This document shows, piece by piece, positions 26,740 to 37,482 of a stretch of 64,000 bases of DNA; the stretch's first letter is position 1, and the number at the start of each line of letters is the position of its first letter. The notes under the pieces were generated by a model. The model was not told the origin of the DNA. It searched no databases and worked only from the letters and a program-made list of their open reading frames with translations. This stretch comes from Lysobacter niastensis (GTDB lineage Bacteria > Pseudomonadota > Gammaproteobacteria > Xanthomonadales > Xanthomonadaceae): assembly GCF_015453285.1 (NCBI RefSeq), contig NZ_JADLZT010000008.1, forward strand, positions 1-64,000, read 5' to 3'. The translations under genes were made by a program, and so were the position numbers.

Positions 26740-27440
26740 CGCGCGTCCTGATCCAGTGCGACCACGCGCACCACGACCTCACGGTAGATCCGGAAGCCCA
26801 TCCGCTCGTACATGCCGCGTGCGGTGTCGTTGCGGCTCATCACATGCAGGAACGGCGTCTCGCCGCGCTGCATCTCGCGGCGGATCAGCTTGGTCATCAG
26901 CCGGCGCGCAAGGCCGCGTCCCTGGTAATCGGGATGCGTGCACACGCCGCTGATCTCGCGCAGGCCGAGTGCGCAGGAGCGCTCGCCCGCCATCGCCATC
27001 AGCCGCCCGCCTTCTGCATGTGCGTCGTCGAAGTAGCCGAAGTAGTCGCCCAGTTCGATCGTTCGCGGGCCGAACGGCCCGGGATTGGTCAGCGTCGCCA
27101 GCGCTACTGCCTGCTCGACGTGCAACGCGCCGAGCGGAACCGCATCGGGCGCCTCGTCGGCCGCCGGCATCGGAGCATCCCAGATCATCTTCAGCATCGT
27201 CGACTCGACGAGCACGCGCCAGCCGGCGGGCACCGGCCCCGACCAGCCATCGCAGTAGAAGCGCTCGCCGGGCTCGCAGTACGGCGCCAGCGAATCGAAG
27301 TCGGGCTGCTCCGGATCGGCGAAACCGACGATCGGCGAGAAGCCCGGCGCGTAGCGGCGCGCCGTGCCGGTGCCGGTGGACAGGTGCGCCTGTGGTCCGG
27401 ACAGGGCGTGCCAGAAGATGTTGTCGAGCAGGTTCGTCAT
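26736..27440 (-). CDS. GNAT family N-acetyltransferase
   Basis: 234 residues. The C-terminal two thirds show the acetyl-CoA fold: SGVCTHPDYQGRGLARRLM is motif A (Q/RxxGxG/A), followed by FLHVMSRNDTARGMYERMGF, the motif B helix seen in FR47-type GNATs. It would acetylate an amine of a small molecule or protein; the substrate is unknown. It lies 15 bp after the S9 peptidase and overlaps the lipoprotein gene by 4 bp, hence a three-gene operon. Confidence 0.88.
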   Translation of the reverse strand: MTNLLDNIFWHALSGPQAHLSTGTGTARRYAPGFSPIVGFADPEQPDFDSLAPYCEPGERFYCDGWSGPVPAGWRVLVESTMLKMIWDAPMPAADEAPDAVPLGALHVEQAVALATLTNPGPFGPRTIELGDYFGYFDDAHAEGGRLMAMAGERSCALGLREISGVCTHPDYQGRGLARRLMTKLIRREMQRGETPFLHVMSRNDTARGMYERMGFRIYREVVVRVVALDQDAR

Positions 27441-27455
27441 GTCGTGAGCTCTTCG

Positions 27456-29447
<1,992 letters not shown>

Positions 29448-29548
29448 CGTGCGCTCCCCGGGAGATTCGAAATCGGATGCGCCGAGCTTAGCTTGCAAAC
29501 GGCAGGCCTGTCGGGCCGGAAGTCGCCGCCGGGCGTGACCACTCACCG

Positions 29549-29586
29549 TTCGTCCTGAGCGTAGCGCAGCGGAGTCGAAGGATGGA
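29549..29586. repeat. Dispersed intergenic repeat-like sequence
   Basis: The stretch starting ttcgtcctgagcgtagcg and ending gtcgaaggatgga lies in the gap between the S9 peptidase and dnaG genes. Near-identical sequences recur in intergenic regions of many xanthomonad genomes, as far as I recall. Only one copy is in this window, so the repeat status cannot be shown here. Confidence 0.4.
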
Positions 29587-29616
29587 CGGGCGGGAATCTG
29601 ACGGCCGGTTCGCGGG

Positions 29617-31407
29617 CTATTGACGACGACTGGGGCGCAGAAGGCTCAGCAGTTCGCGCAACTCATGCTTCTCGGCTTCGTCCAGCGTAGACAAGCGAGG
29701 CTGCAGGATGTCGATGCGCTGCTGGATGGCCTGCGCCTCCAGCCGGGAGATCGCATCGAGGAAAGTCTGCTGGCGCTTGTCGGCATCGTCCAGTACGCGC
29801 GAGTCCAGCGGCGTGGCAGCGGTGGTCTCGACCGCGCGCGCGGTCGCCAGCTTGGTCAGCGCGGCCGCTTCGCTGCGGTCGCCGAAATGCTCGAGGATCA
29901 GGCCCGTGGAAATGTCGGGGCGCTGGTGCACCAGCTCGATCAGTTCGACCAGCAGGCCGACGCCGGGCTGATCGAGCGAGGCGAAGTGCAGCGACGAGGG
30001 CAGGGCCAGTGCGACGCCCGGCTGCTGCAGCAGCACCGTGATCGCGCTGCGCACCAGCGACGGCTTGGTCGCCGGTCCGGCTGTCGCGCCAGCGCGCGCG
30101 CGCTGCGACGCCGCCTGCGTTTCGGTCGGCGCGGGACGCGCGCCGACGCCGGTCAGCTCGGTCAGGCGCTGCTTCATCAGGTCGCCGAAGGCGCCATCGG
30201 GGATCTGTGCGAGCAGTGGCTTGGCGCGTTCGGCCAGGCGGCCCCGACCTTCGAGCGTGCCGAGGTTGACGTCGGTCGACAGCGAGTCGAAGAAGAACTG
30301 CGACAGCGGCGTCGCCTGCTGCAGGCGCGCGTCGAAACCTTCGCGGCCTTCCTTGCGCACCAGCGAATCCGGATCCTCGCCGTCGGGCAGGAACAGGAAG
30401 AACGCCTGGCGCCCGTCCTTCATGCGCGGCAGTACCGACTCGACCGCCTTCCACGCGGCGCCGCGGCCGGCACGGTCGCCGTCGAAGCAGAAGAACACGT
30501 CCGGCGCGTTGCGGAACAGCAGCTCCGCGTGATCGGGCGTGGTCGCGGTGCCGAGCGTCGCGACGGCCGTGTCGACGCCGTTCTGGAACAGCGCGATCAC
30601 GTCCATGTAGCCCTCGACCACGATCAGTCGCGGGATCTTGTTGTGCGCCTGCCGCACCTGCCACAGGCCGTAGAGCTCGCGGCCCTTGTGGAACAGCTCG
30701 GTCTCGGGCGAGTTTAGGTACTTCGGCCCTGCATCCTTGCCGTCCTTCGATGCGCCGAGCACGCGGCCGCCGAACGCGATCGTGCGGCCGCGCCGGTCCA
30801 GGATCGGGAACATCACGCGGTCGCGGAACTTGTCGTACACGTGGCCGCGATCGTTCTTGGAGAACATGCCGCCGCGTTCGAGCAGTTTCATGCGGCGTGG
30901 GTCGGTGCCCAGCGCATCGCGCAGCGCGTTGAAGCTGTCGGGCGCATAGCCCAGGGCGAAACGTTCGCGCGTGTCGGCATCGACGCCACGGCTGTCGAAG
31001 TAGCCCAGCGCGCGGCCGTCCTGCGCCAGCTGCTTGCGGAAGAACTTCGCCGCAGCCTCCATCGCCGAATAGAGGTCCAGGCTGTCGGGATTGGCGTTGC
31101 GCTGCAGTGTGTCGCGCGGGACTTCGATGCCGACGCGCTTGGCCAGTTCCTCGACCGCGTCGAGGAACTCGAGGCGGTCGTAATTCATCAGGAAGCTGAT
31201 CGCGGTGCCGTGCGCGCCGCAGCCGAAGCAGTGATAGAACTGCTTGGTCGGCGACACCGTGAAGCTGGGCGAGCGCTCGTCGTGGAACGGGCACCGCGCC
31301 GAATACTCCTTGCCCTGGCGCTTCAGCGGCACGCGTGCGCCGATCACCTCGACGATGTCGGAGCGTGACAATAGATCGTCAATGAAGGCGTCAGGGATGC
31401 GGGCCAC
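29617..31407 (-). CDS. dnaG: DNA primase
   Basis: 596 residues from GTG 31407 with AGGTAA 5 nt upstream. It makes RNA primers for the replication fork. The CHC2 zinc-binding domain at the N-terminus (Cys39, His42, Cys60, Cys63 in RCPFH and HCFGCG), the catalytic core with VEGYMDVIAL and the TOPRIM acidic site FCFDGDRAGRGAAW, and a C-terminal DnaB-interaction domain (about 440-596) are present. Normal length. Part of the rpsU-yqeY-dnaG cluster, but separated from yqeY by a terminator. The usual neighbour rpoD does not follow; an S9 peptidase does. Confidence 0.96.
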   Translation of the reverse strand: MARIPDAFIDDLLSRSDIVEVIGARVPLKRQGKEYSARCPFHDERSPSFTVSPTKQFYHCFGCGAHGTAISFLMNYDRLEFLDAVEELAKRVGIEVPRDTLQRNANPDSLDLYSAMEAAAKFFRKQLAQDGRALGYFDSRGVDADTRERFALGYAPDSFNALRDALGTDPRRMKLLERGGMFSKNDRGHVYDKFRDRVMFPILDRRGRTIAFGGRVLGASKDGKDAGPKYLNSPETELFHKGRELYGLWQVRQAHNKIPRLIVVEGYMDVIALFQNGVDTAVATLGTATTPDHAELLFRNAPDVFFCFDGDRAGRGAAWKAVESVLPRMKDGRQAFFLFLPDGEDPDSLVRKEGREGFDARLQQATPLSQFFFDSLSTDVNLGTLEGRGRLAERAKPLLAQIPDGAFGDLMKQRLTELTGVGARPAPTETQAASQRARAGATAGPATKPSLVRSAITVLLQQPGVALALPSSLHFASLDQPGVGLLVELIELVHQRPDISTGLILEHFGDRSEAAALTKLATARAVETTAATPLDSRVLDDADKRQQTFLDAISRLEAQAIQQRIDILQPRLSTLDEAEKHELRELLSLLRPSRRQ

Positions 31408-31430
31408 AGTTACCTAGGATGCCAGAAACG

Positions 31431-31453
31431 AAAACGCCGCCCGCAGGCGGCGT
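31431..31453 (-). terminator. Rho-independent terminator between yqeY and dnaG
   Basis: On the reverse strand a CGCCGCC / GGCGGCG stem (31435-31441 with 31446-31452) is followed by TTTT. It lies 19 nt past the yqeY stop and just before the dnaG start, so it should limit read-through from yqeY into dnaG, a known feature of the macromolecular-synthesis operon. Confidence 0.75.
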
Positions 31454-31471
31454 CTCGCGAGAAGGTGTGGC

Positions 31472-31918
31472 TCAGCCGGCCAGGCGCTGCTTCACCAGTG
31501 CCGACACCTGGCCCATGTCGGCCTGTCCGGCGAGCTTGGCCTTCAACGGCCCCATCAGCTTGCCCATGTCGGCCGGGCCGGTTGCACCGGTCTCGGCGAT
31601 CGCGGCGTCGATTGCGGCCAGGATCTCGGCCTCGCCCATCTTGGCGGGGATGTAGCGCTCGATCACGACGATTTCGTCCTGCTCGATCTTGGCCAGGTCG
31701 TCGCGGCCGGCGGCCTGGTACTGGGTGACCGAGTCCTTGCGCTGCTTGACCATCTTGTCGAGCACGGCGATCACCGCGGCGTCATCCAGCTCGATGCGCT
31801 CGTCGACTTCCTTCTGCTTGATCGCGGCGTTGATCAGGCGGATCACGCCGAGGCCGTGCTTGTCGCCGCTCTTCATCGCGGCCTTCATGTCGTCGGTGAG
31901 GCGCTGCTTGAGGCTCAT
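31472..31918 (-). CDS. GatB/YqeY domain protein
   Basis: 148 residues from ATG 31918 with AAGGAG upstream. It matches the YqeY family throughout: an all-helical protein resembling the tail domain of GatB, with the block LKQRLTDDMKAAMKSGDK and the C-terminal MGKLMGPLKAKLAGQADMG. The role is unproven; a link to tRNA-dependent amidation is assumed from homology. Lies between rpsU and dnaG, the standard order in gammaproteobacteria. Confidence 0.93.
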   Translation of the reverse strand: MSLKQRLTDDMKAAMKSGDKHGLGVIRLINAAIKQKEVDERIELDDAAVIAVLDKMVKQRKDSVTQYQAAGRDDLAKIEQDEIVVIERYIPAKMGEAEILAAIDAAIAETGATGPADMGKLMGPLKAKLAGQADMGQVSALVKQRLAG

Positions 31919-32001
31919 CGGGATGCTCCTTGGCATGGCGGTCGGGCGGCGGGCGCGCGACGCAGATCAGGGTTGAGGTGAACGCGGAACGCCGGGAACA
32001 C

Positions 32002-32034
32002 AAAAAGCCGGCTGCGCTGAGGCGCGGCCGGCTT
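32002..32034 (-). terminator. Rho-independent terminator after rpsU
   Basis: On the reverse strand AAGCCGGC / GCCGGCTT (32005-32012 with 32027-32034), with an inner GCGC stem, is followed by TTTTT. It lies about 50 nt after the rpsU stop and before yqeY. Confidence 0.85.
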
Positions 32035-32086
32035 CTCGATGGCGTTCAGAAGCAGTCCGCGCGATGCGCGGGCCTGCCGGACGCGA

Positions 32087-32302
32087 TCAGTACAGGCGCT
32101 GACGCTTGGTCACGTCGCGCGAGGCGCGGCGCGCCTGACGCTTCACCGCTGCGGCGGCCTTGCGCTTGCGTTCCTGGGTCGGCTTCTCGTAGAACTCGCG
32201 CTTGCGGGTCTCGGCCAGGACACCGGCCTTTTCGCAGGTGCGCTTGAAGCGACGCAGAGCAAACTCAAACGGCTCGTTTTCGCGGACTTTGACGCTGGGC
32301 AT
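32087..32302 (-). CDS. rpsU: 30S ribosomal protein S21
   Basis: 71 residues, highly basic, with the conserved start [21 protein letters not shown] and the family block [15 protein letters not shown]21 helps the small subunit pair with the Shine-Dalgarno sequence. The ATG at 32302 has no strong ribosome site, as is common for this gene. It leads the rpsU-yqeY-dnaG cluster and is divergent from tsaD. Its own terminator lies just downstream at 32002-32034. Confidence 0.97.
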   Translation of the reverse strand: MPSVKVRENEPFEFALRRFKRTCEKAGVLAETRKREFYEKPTQERKRKAAAAVKRQARRASRDVTKRQRLY

Positions 32303-32355
32303 ACTTGATCTCGATTTCGGTAACCAGCCCGGTCGGGGCCGGGGAAGAGCCGCGC

Positions 32356-32385
32356 ATTATAGCGACGGGCTACTTGAAGGTGCAA
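32356..32385 (-). promoter_or_regulatory. Probable sigma-70 promoter of rpsU
   Basis: Read on the reverse strand: TTGCAC (32385-32380), an 18-bp spacer, then TATAAT (32361-32356), a perfect -10. It lies about 55 nt before the rpsU start. Confidence 0.6.
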
Positions 32386-32474
32386 CATAGGGCCACATCC
32401 ATGCCGCAGGCCCAGTGGGCACGGGCGTTTGCGCCCTGCGGCACGGCCATTGTCCCACCTTTCGCGGAACCGCT

Positions 32475-33503
32475 TTGAAAGTCCTAGGCATTGAAACCAG
32501 CTGCGATGAGACCGGTGTGGCCGTCTACGACACTGACGCCGGACTGCGCGCGCACGCGCTCTATAGTCAGATCGCCCTCCATGCCGAATACGGCGGGGTC
32601 GTCCCTGAGCTGGCCAGCCGCGACCATGTGCGCAAGCTGCTGCCGCTGGTCCGCCAGACCCTGGCCGAGGCTGGCTTGAGCACGTCCGACCTCGATGGCG
32701 TCGCCTATACGGCGGGACCCGGCCTGGTCGGGGCCCTGCTGGTCGGGGCCGGCGTCGCGCGCTCGATGGCCTGGGCCCTGGACGTCCCGGCCGTAGCGGT
32801 GCACCACATGGAGGGCCACCTGCTGGCGCCGCTGCTGGAGGACGACCCCGTCCGTGGCCGCCCGGAGCCGCCGTTCGTGGCGCTGCTGGTGTCCGGTGGC
32901 CATACCCAGCTCGTGCATGTCGAGACGATCGGCCAGTACCGCCTGCTCGGCGAGACGCTGGACGACGCCGCCGGTGAGGCTTTCGACAAGACCGCCAAGC
33001 TGATGGGCCTGCCGTATCCCGGTGGCCCGCAACTGGCGGCGCTGGCTGAACAGGGCAATCCGGGCGTGTTCAGGTTCGCCCGGCCCATGACGGACCGGCC
33101 GGGGCTCGATTTCAGCTTCAGCGGCCTGAAGACCCAGGTGCTGCTGGCCTGGCAGAACAGCGACCGTGCCGACCAGACCCGCGCCGACATCGCGCGCGGC
33201 TTCGAGGATGCGGTGGTGGAGACGCTGGCGATCAAGTGCGAACGCGCGTTGGACGCGGCCGGCTGCGACACGCTGGTCGTCGCCGGCGGCGTCGGCGCGA
33301 ACAAGCGACTGCGCGCCCGCCTCGAGGAGACCGCCCGCAAGCGTGGCGGCCGGGTCAGCTTCCCGCGTCCGCAGTTCTGCACGGACAACGGCGCGATGAT
33401 CGCCTTCGCCGGTGCGCTGCGCCTGCAGGCCGGGCAGCACGAGGACGCCTCGGTGAAGGTAACGCCGCGCTGGGACATGGCCAGCCTGGCGCCGGTGGGC
33501 TAG
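32475..33503 (+). CDS. tsaD: tRNA N6-adenosine threonylcarbamoyltransferase TsaD
   Basis: 342 residues from a TTG start at 32475, because the family begins right at [16 protein letters not shown] 32415 is in frame but would add 20 unrelated residues. TsaD completes the t6A37 modification of ANN-decoding tRNAs with TsaB/TsaE. The iron-binding His pair is present in [10 protein letters not shown], and [26 protein letters not shown] and [10 protein letters not shown] are also intact. Usual length. Divergent from rpsU, the typical neighbour. Confidence 0.95.
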   Translation: MKVLGIETSCDETGVAVYDTDAGLRAHALYSQIALHAEYGGVVPELASRDHVRKLLPLVRQTLAEAGLSTSDLDGVAYTAGPGLVGALLVGAGVARSMAWALDVPAVAVHHMEGHLLAPLLEDDPVRGRPEPPFVALLVSGGHTQLVHVETIGQYRLLGETLDDAAGEAFDKTAKLMGLPYPGGPQLAALAEQGNPGVFRFARPMTDRPGLDFSFSGLKTQVLLAWQNSDRADQTRADIARGFEDAVVETLAIKCERALDAAGCDTLVVAGGVGANKRLRARLEETARKRGGRVSFPRPQFCTDNGAMIAFAGALRLQAGQHEDASVKVTPRWDMASLAPVG

Positions 33504-33520
33504 TCGGCCCTTTGTTTTTG

Positions 33521-33545
33521 CCCCCTCCCGCACGCGGGAGAGGGG
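33521..33545. repeat. Palindromic intergenic hairpin
   Basis: CCCC-CTCCCG / CGGGAG-A-GGGG: a 10-bp stem with one bulged A and loop CACG, between tsaD and folB. It lacks a T-tract after the stem. It resembles the CTCCCGC...GCGGGAG repeats seen between genes in xanthomonads. Confidence 0.4.
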
Positions 33546-33597
33546 AATGCCTCCGAAAGCTTTACGATTCTCCGTTCCTCCGGCTCCGCCCTTTCCC

Positions 33598-33951
33598 ATG
33601 GACCACGTCTTCATCGAAGGCCTCGAGATCGAGGCGCTGATCGGCATCTACGACTGGGAACGGCGCATCCGCCAGACGCTGGTGTTCGACATCGAGATGG
33701 CCTTCGACAACCGCATCCCGGCGGCGAGCGATGCGATCGAGGACACGCTCAACTACAAGGCGGTCAGCAAGCGCATCGTCGAGTACGTCTCGTCGTCGGA
33801 CTTCGGCCTGGTCGAAACGCTGGCCGAGCGCGTCGCTGCGATCATCCTCGACGAGTTCGGCGTGCGCCGGGTGAAACTCAAGCTGAGCAAGCCGGGCGCG
33901 GTGCGCGGCGCGCGCGCCGTCGGCGTGACGATCGAGCGCTCGGCACCCTGA
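33598..33951 (+). CDS. folB: Dihydroneopterin aldolase
   Basis: 117 residues from ATG 33598 (MDHVFIEGLEIEALIGIYDWER, the family start, with the catalytic-site Glu and Tyr in the IGIYDWE block). The conserved Lys lies in KLKLSKPGAVRGA. It cleaves dihydroneopterin to 6-hydroxymethyl-dihydropterin in folate synthesis. folK, the next enzyme of the pathway, begins 16 bp downstream. Confidence 0.95.
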   Translation: MDHVFIEGLEIEALIGIYDWERRIRQTLVFDIEMAFDNRIPAASDAIEDTLNYKAVSKRIVEYVSSSDFGLVETLAERVAAIILDEFGVRRVKLKLSKPGAVRGARAVGVTIERSAP

Positions 33952-33967
33952 TTCCCAGCCGCATCGC

Positions 33968-34450
33968 ATGAGTCGCGCCTACCTCAGTCTCGGCAGCAAC
34001 ATCGACGCCGTCCTCCACCTGCGCATCGCCATCGACGCGCTGCGCGAGCGATTCGGCGCGGTGACGGTCTCGAAGGTGTACCGCACGCGAGCGGTCGGCT
34101 TCGATGGCCCCGATTTCCACAACGCCGCGGCGATGATCGACACCGATCTCGACCCGCACGCGCTCAACGCCTGGCTGCATGCGCTCGAGGATGCGTGGGG
34201 CCGCGACCGCAGCGGGCCGCGTTACGGCGACCGCACGCTCGACATCGACATCGTGCTGTTCGACGACGAGGTCATCGAAGGCCCGGGCAACCTGCGAATT
34301 CCGCGGCCGGAGCTGAAGCACGCGTTCGTGCTGCGGCCGCTGGCGGAAATCGCGCCGGACATAGAGGTGCCCGGCACCGGGCGCACGCTCGCCGATCTGT
34401 GGGCCGTGCATCCGGACCACGACGCCGGGCTGGAGTCGCTCGAGCTCTGA
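33968..34450 (+). CDS. folK: 6-hydroxymethyl-7,8-dihydropterin pyrophosphokinase
   Basis: 160 residues. HPPK transfers pyrophosphate from ATP to hydroxymethyl-dihydropterin. Motifs visible: AYLSLGSNI at the N-terminus, DFHNAAAMIDTDL, and the Mg/ATP signature DRSGPRYGDRTLDIDIVLFDD followed by IPRPELKHAFVLRPLAEIAPD. Length and order (folB-folK) are typical. Confidence 0.95.
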   Translation: MSRAYLSLGSNIDAVLHLRIAIDALRERFGAVTVSKVYRTRAVGFDGPDFHNAAAMIDTDLDPHALNAWLHALEDAWGRDRSGPRYGDRTLDIDIVLFDDEVIEGPGNLRIPRPELKHAFVLRPLAEIAPDIEVPGTGRTLADLWAVHPDHDAGLESLEL

Positions 34451-34573
34451 CGTTGCCGATCTGCGACGAAGGTCGCGGTGAATGGCGCCGGACGGCGCGC
34501 AAACCGCTTGCAGGCGGGCACCGGCTGGCCGGACGATGCGGCCTTGGCCCATGGGGTGGCCGGGGATAAGCCG

Positions 34574-35401
34574 ATGATCGAGAAGTTCTCGCGCAGTTGG
34601 GAGCTGGTCAAGGCGAGCGCCGCGGTGCTGCGCTCCGACAAGGAACTGATGCTGTTTCCGCTGATCTCGGGCGCGGCCACGCTGCTGGTGCTGGCGACGT
34701 TCGTGTCGACCGTCGTCGGCTGGCGCGTGTTCGAGCACGGCTTCGGCGTGTCCGGCGTGGTCTGGATGTTCCTGTTCTACTTCTGCCAGTACAGCGTGAT
34801 CGTGTTCTTCAACTGCGCGCTGGTCGGCGCGGCGATGATCCGCCTCGAAGGCGGTGATCCGACGCTGGCCGACGGTTTCGGCGCGGCCAAGTCGCGCCTG
34901 CCGGCGATCCTCGGCTATGCCGCGATCGCCGCCACGGTCGGCCTGGTTCTCAAGCGCCTGAAGGACGACAACCACGTCCTGTTGCGTCTGCTCGGCGGAG
35001 GCCTGGGCACCGCGTGGACGCTGGCCACCTTCCTGGTGGTGCCGGTGCTGGTCAGCCAGGCGGTCACGCCGGTCGAGGCGCTCAAGCGCAGCATGCGGCT
35101 GCTCAAGCGCACGTGGGGCGAGAACGCCATCGGCAACGTCGGCATGGGCCTGGCATTCGGCCTGATCGCCTTCGCGGTGATCGCGGTGGGCGTGTTGTTC
35201 GTCTGGGTTGCCGCGCACTTCTCGCCGATGGCGGCGGTGACGATCGGCGTCTTGTTCGCCGGCGCGCTGCTGTTGATGGGTGTGTACCAGGCGGCACTCA
35301 GCGGCATCTACTCGGCGGCGCTGTATCGCTATGCCACCGAGCACGAGACGCCGCCGGGGTTCGAGGCGCTGGGGCTGGAGAGCGCGTTCCAGGCCAGGTG
35401 A
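34574..35401 (+). CDS. DUF6159-like multi-pass membrane protein
   Basis: 275 residues from ATG 34574 (MIEKFSRSWELVKASAAVL); the open frame starts earlier without family sequence. Five or six hydrophobic segments, and the C-terminal half has ALKRSMRLLKRTWGENAIGNVG and MGVYQAALSGIYSAALYRYA. This pattern fits the DUF6159 group of integral membrane proteins; function unknown. It lies 123 bp after folK on the same strand, which may carry a separate promoter. Confidence 0.75.
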   Translation: MIEKFSRSWELVKASAAVLRSDKELMLFPLISGAATLLVLATFVSTVVGWRVFEHGFGVSGVVWMFLFYFCQYSVIVFFNCALVGAAMIRLEGGDPTLADGFGAAKSRLPAILGYAAIAATVGLVLKRLKDDNHVLLRLLGGGLGTAWTLATFLVVPVLVSQAVTPVEALKRSMRLLKRTWGENAIGNVGMGLAFGLIAFAVIAVGVLFVWVAAHFSPMAAVTIGVLFAGALLLMGVYQAALSGIYSAALYRYATEHETPPGFEALGLESAFQAR

Positions 35402-35449
35402 AGCTGGTGGTTCCCGGTCATGGATGAGCGTTGACCGGGAACCGGGGCC

Positions 35450-36196
35450 TCAGGCAGTCAGCATCCTTCCGCCATCCAGGTGCAGCACCTGTCCGGTGCT
35501 GTAGTGCGCATCCTGAAGCAGCCAGCGCACCGCTTCGGCGACTTCTTCCGGCGTGCCGGTGCGTCCGAGTGGCGTACGCGCCAGCATCGCCTGCTGCGCG
35601 GCGGTGTCGCTGCTGTCCTGCGGCCACAGGATGGCTCCGGGCGAGACGGCGTTGACGCGCACGCCGGGGCCGAGTTCCAGCGCCAGCGAGCGCGTCATCA
35701 TCAGCAGCGCGGCCTTGGCCATGCAGTAGACCGCGTGGTCGCGCAGCGGGCGCTCGCCGTAGATGTCGGTGATGTTGACGATCGCGCCGCGTCGCGCCTG
35801 CAGGTGGGGCATGGCCGCCTGCGCAAGGAAGAACGGAGCGCGGGCGTTGCTCGCCAGTACCTCGTCCCACAGCGCCGGCGTGGTCGTGCCCAATGGCGAG
35901 GTGACGAAGGTGGAGGCATTGTTGACCAGCGCATCGAGGCGGCCGAAGCGGCCGACGGTGTGCGCGATCAGCTCCGGGATGCGGTCGAACTCGACCAGGT
36001 CTGCCTGCAGCAGCAGCGTGCTGCCGGCGCGGCGCGCTTCCAGTTCATCGGCCAGCGCCTGTGCATCGCGCTCCGAATGGCGGTGATGCAGCGCGATGTC
36101 GTATCCGGCGCCGTGCAGGGTGCGCGCGATCGCCGCACCGATGCGCCTGGCGGCACCGGTGACCAGCACGACGGGATGGGACGAAGCGGCGGGCAT
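35450..36196 (-). CDS. Pteridine reductase (SDR family)
   Basis: 248 residues from ATG 36196 with GGAGAG upstream. A short-chain dehydrogenase: NAD(P) motif TGAARRIG, the NNAS motif, catalytic YxxxK (VYCMAKAAL) and a DGGRML C-terminus. The TGAxRRIG form and LHHRHSERDAQAL block with basic residues are those of PTR1/FolM-type pteridine reductases that reduce biopterin or dihydrofolate with NADPH. A generic SDR cannot be excluded, but the folB-folK genes close by support a pterin role. It is divergent from the MidA-like gene. Confidence 0.85.
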   Translation of the reverse strand: MPAASSHPVVLVTGAARRIGAAIARTLHGAGYDIALHHRHSERDAQALADELEARRAGSTLLLQADLVEFDRIPELIAHTVGRFGRLDALVNNASTFVTSPLGTTTPALWDEVLASNARAPFFLAQAAMPHLQARRGAIVNITDIYGERPLRDHAVYCMAKAALLMMTRSLALELGPGVRVNAVSPGAILWPQDSSDTAAQQAMLARTPLGRTGTPEEVAEAVRWLLQDAHYSTGQVLHLDGGRMLTA

Positions 36197-36255
36197 GACG
36201 GGACTCTCCGGGACGTGCCGTATCCTGAGCATCCAGTGTCCCACGCAGTTGCCCC

Positions 36256-37482
36256 ATGTCCACCGATTCGCCGCCCCCCAGCGCCCATGACCGCCGCCGA
36301 GAGGCGCAGTCGCTGCCCGTCCCCGATGCCGATGCGCTGGAGCACAGCGGAAAGCTGCAGGCGCTGATTCGCGCGCAGATCGCCGGCAACGGCGGCGCGA
36401 TCCCGTTCTCCCGCTTCATGGAGCTGGCGCTGTATGCGCCGGGTCTGGGGTACTACAGCGCCGGTGCGAGCAAGTTCGGCGAGAGCGGCGACTTCATCAC
36501 CGCGCCCGAGATCGGACCGATCTTCGCCGCCTGCGTGGCCGAAAGCCTGGCGCCGGTATTGCAGCAGGTCGGACCCGATGCACGATTCCTTGAAATCGGC
36601 GGCGGCACCGGTGCGTTCGCCGAAGTCGCGCTCAAGCGGTTGATGGAGCTGGACGCGCTGCCGGATCGTTACGCGATCCTCGAACCGAGCGCGCAGTTGC
36701 GCCAGCGCCAGCGTGAGCGGCTGCAGCAACGCCTGGCGCCGCCATTGTTCGAACTGGTCGAGTGGCTCGACGGCCCGTTCGCCGACGACTGGGACGGCGT
36801 GCTGTTCGCCAACGAGGTCATCGACGCCTTGCCGACGCCACGCTTCGCGATCGAAGCGGGCGAGGTGTACGAGGAGCACGTCGCCATCGAAGGCGATGCG
36901 CTGGTGCGGGTACTGCGCCCGGCCGACGCCTTCCTGTCCAACGCCGTGCGTCATGTCGAGCGCCAGCTCGGACATGCCTTCGAGCATGGCTACCGTTCTG
37001 AAGTGCTGCCGCACCTACCGTACTGGCTGCAGGCCGTGTCCGGTGGCATGCGCCGAGGCGCGATGCTGTTCGTCGACTACGGCCATGCACGCGGCGAGTA
37101 CTACCTGCCCGAGCGCAGCGACGGCACGCTGCGCGCGTACTACCGACACCGCATGCACGACCAACCGCTGCTGTGGCCGGGCCTGCAGGACCTCACCTCG
37201 TCGGTGGATTTCACCGCGCTGGCCGAGGCGGGCGTCGGCGCCGGCTTCGAGTTCGCCGGCTACTGTTCGCAGGCCAGCTTCCTGCTCGGCAATGGACTGG
37301 CCGGCGTGCTCGAGCGCATCGAGCACATCGCCGACGACGGCGAGCGCCTGCGCCGCACGCAGGAGGTCAAGCGCCTGACCCTGCCCAGCGAGATGGGCGA
37401 GCGCTTCCAGGCGATGGGCTTCCAGAAGGACGTCGAGTTCGGCGCGGCGTTCCTCGCCGGCGACCTGAGTTTCCGGCTGTGA
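36256..37482 (+). CDS. SAM-dependent methyltransferase, MidA/NDUFAF7 (DUF185) family
   Basis: 408 residues. The N-terminal FSRFMELALYAPGLGYYSAG and SGDFITAPEIGPIFAACVA blocks, the SAM motif FLEIGGGTGAFA and the LFANEVIDALPTPRF segment are diagnostic of the family. The mitochondrial homologue NDUFAF7 methylates an arginine of the complex I subunit NDUFS2; the role in bacteria is not settled. No signal peptide. Its TGA overlaps the GTG start of the VanZ-like gene, so the two are coupled. Confidence 0.92.
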   Translation: MSTDSPPPSAHDRRREAQSLPVPDADALEHSGKLQALIRAQIAGNGGAIPFSRFMELALYAPGLGYYSAGASKFGESGDFITAPEIGPIFAACVAESLAPVLQQVGPDARFLEIGGGTGAFAEVALKRLMELDALPDRYAILEPSAQLRQRQRERLQQRLAPPLFELVEWLDGPFADDWDGVLFANEVIDALPTPRFAIEAGEVYEEHVAIEGDALVRVLRPADAFLSNAVRHVERQLGHAFEHGYRSEVLPHLPYWLQAVSGGMRRGAMLFVDYGHARGEYYLPERSDGTLRAYYRHRMHDQPLLWPGLQDLTSSVDFTALAEAGVGAGFEFAGYCSQASFLLGNGLAGVLERIEHIADDGERLRRTQEVKRLTLPSEMGERFQAMGFQKDVEFGAAFLAGDLSFRL

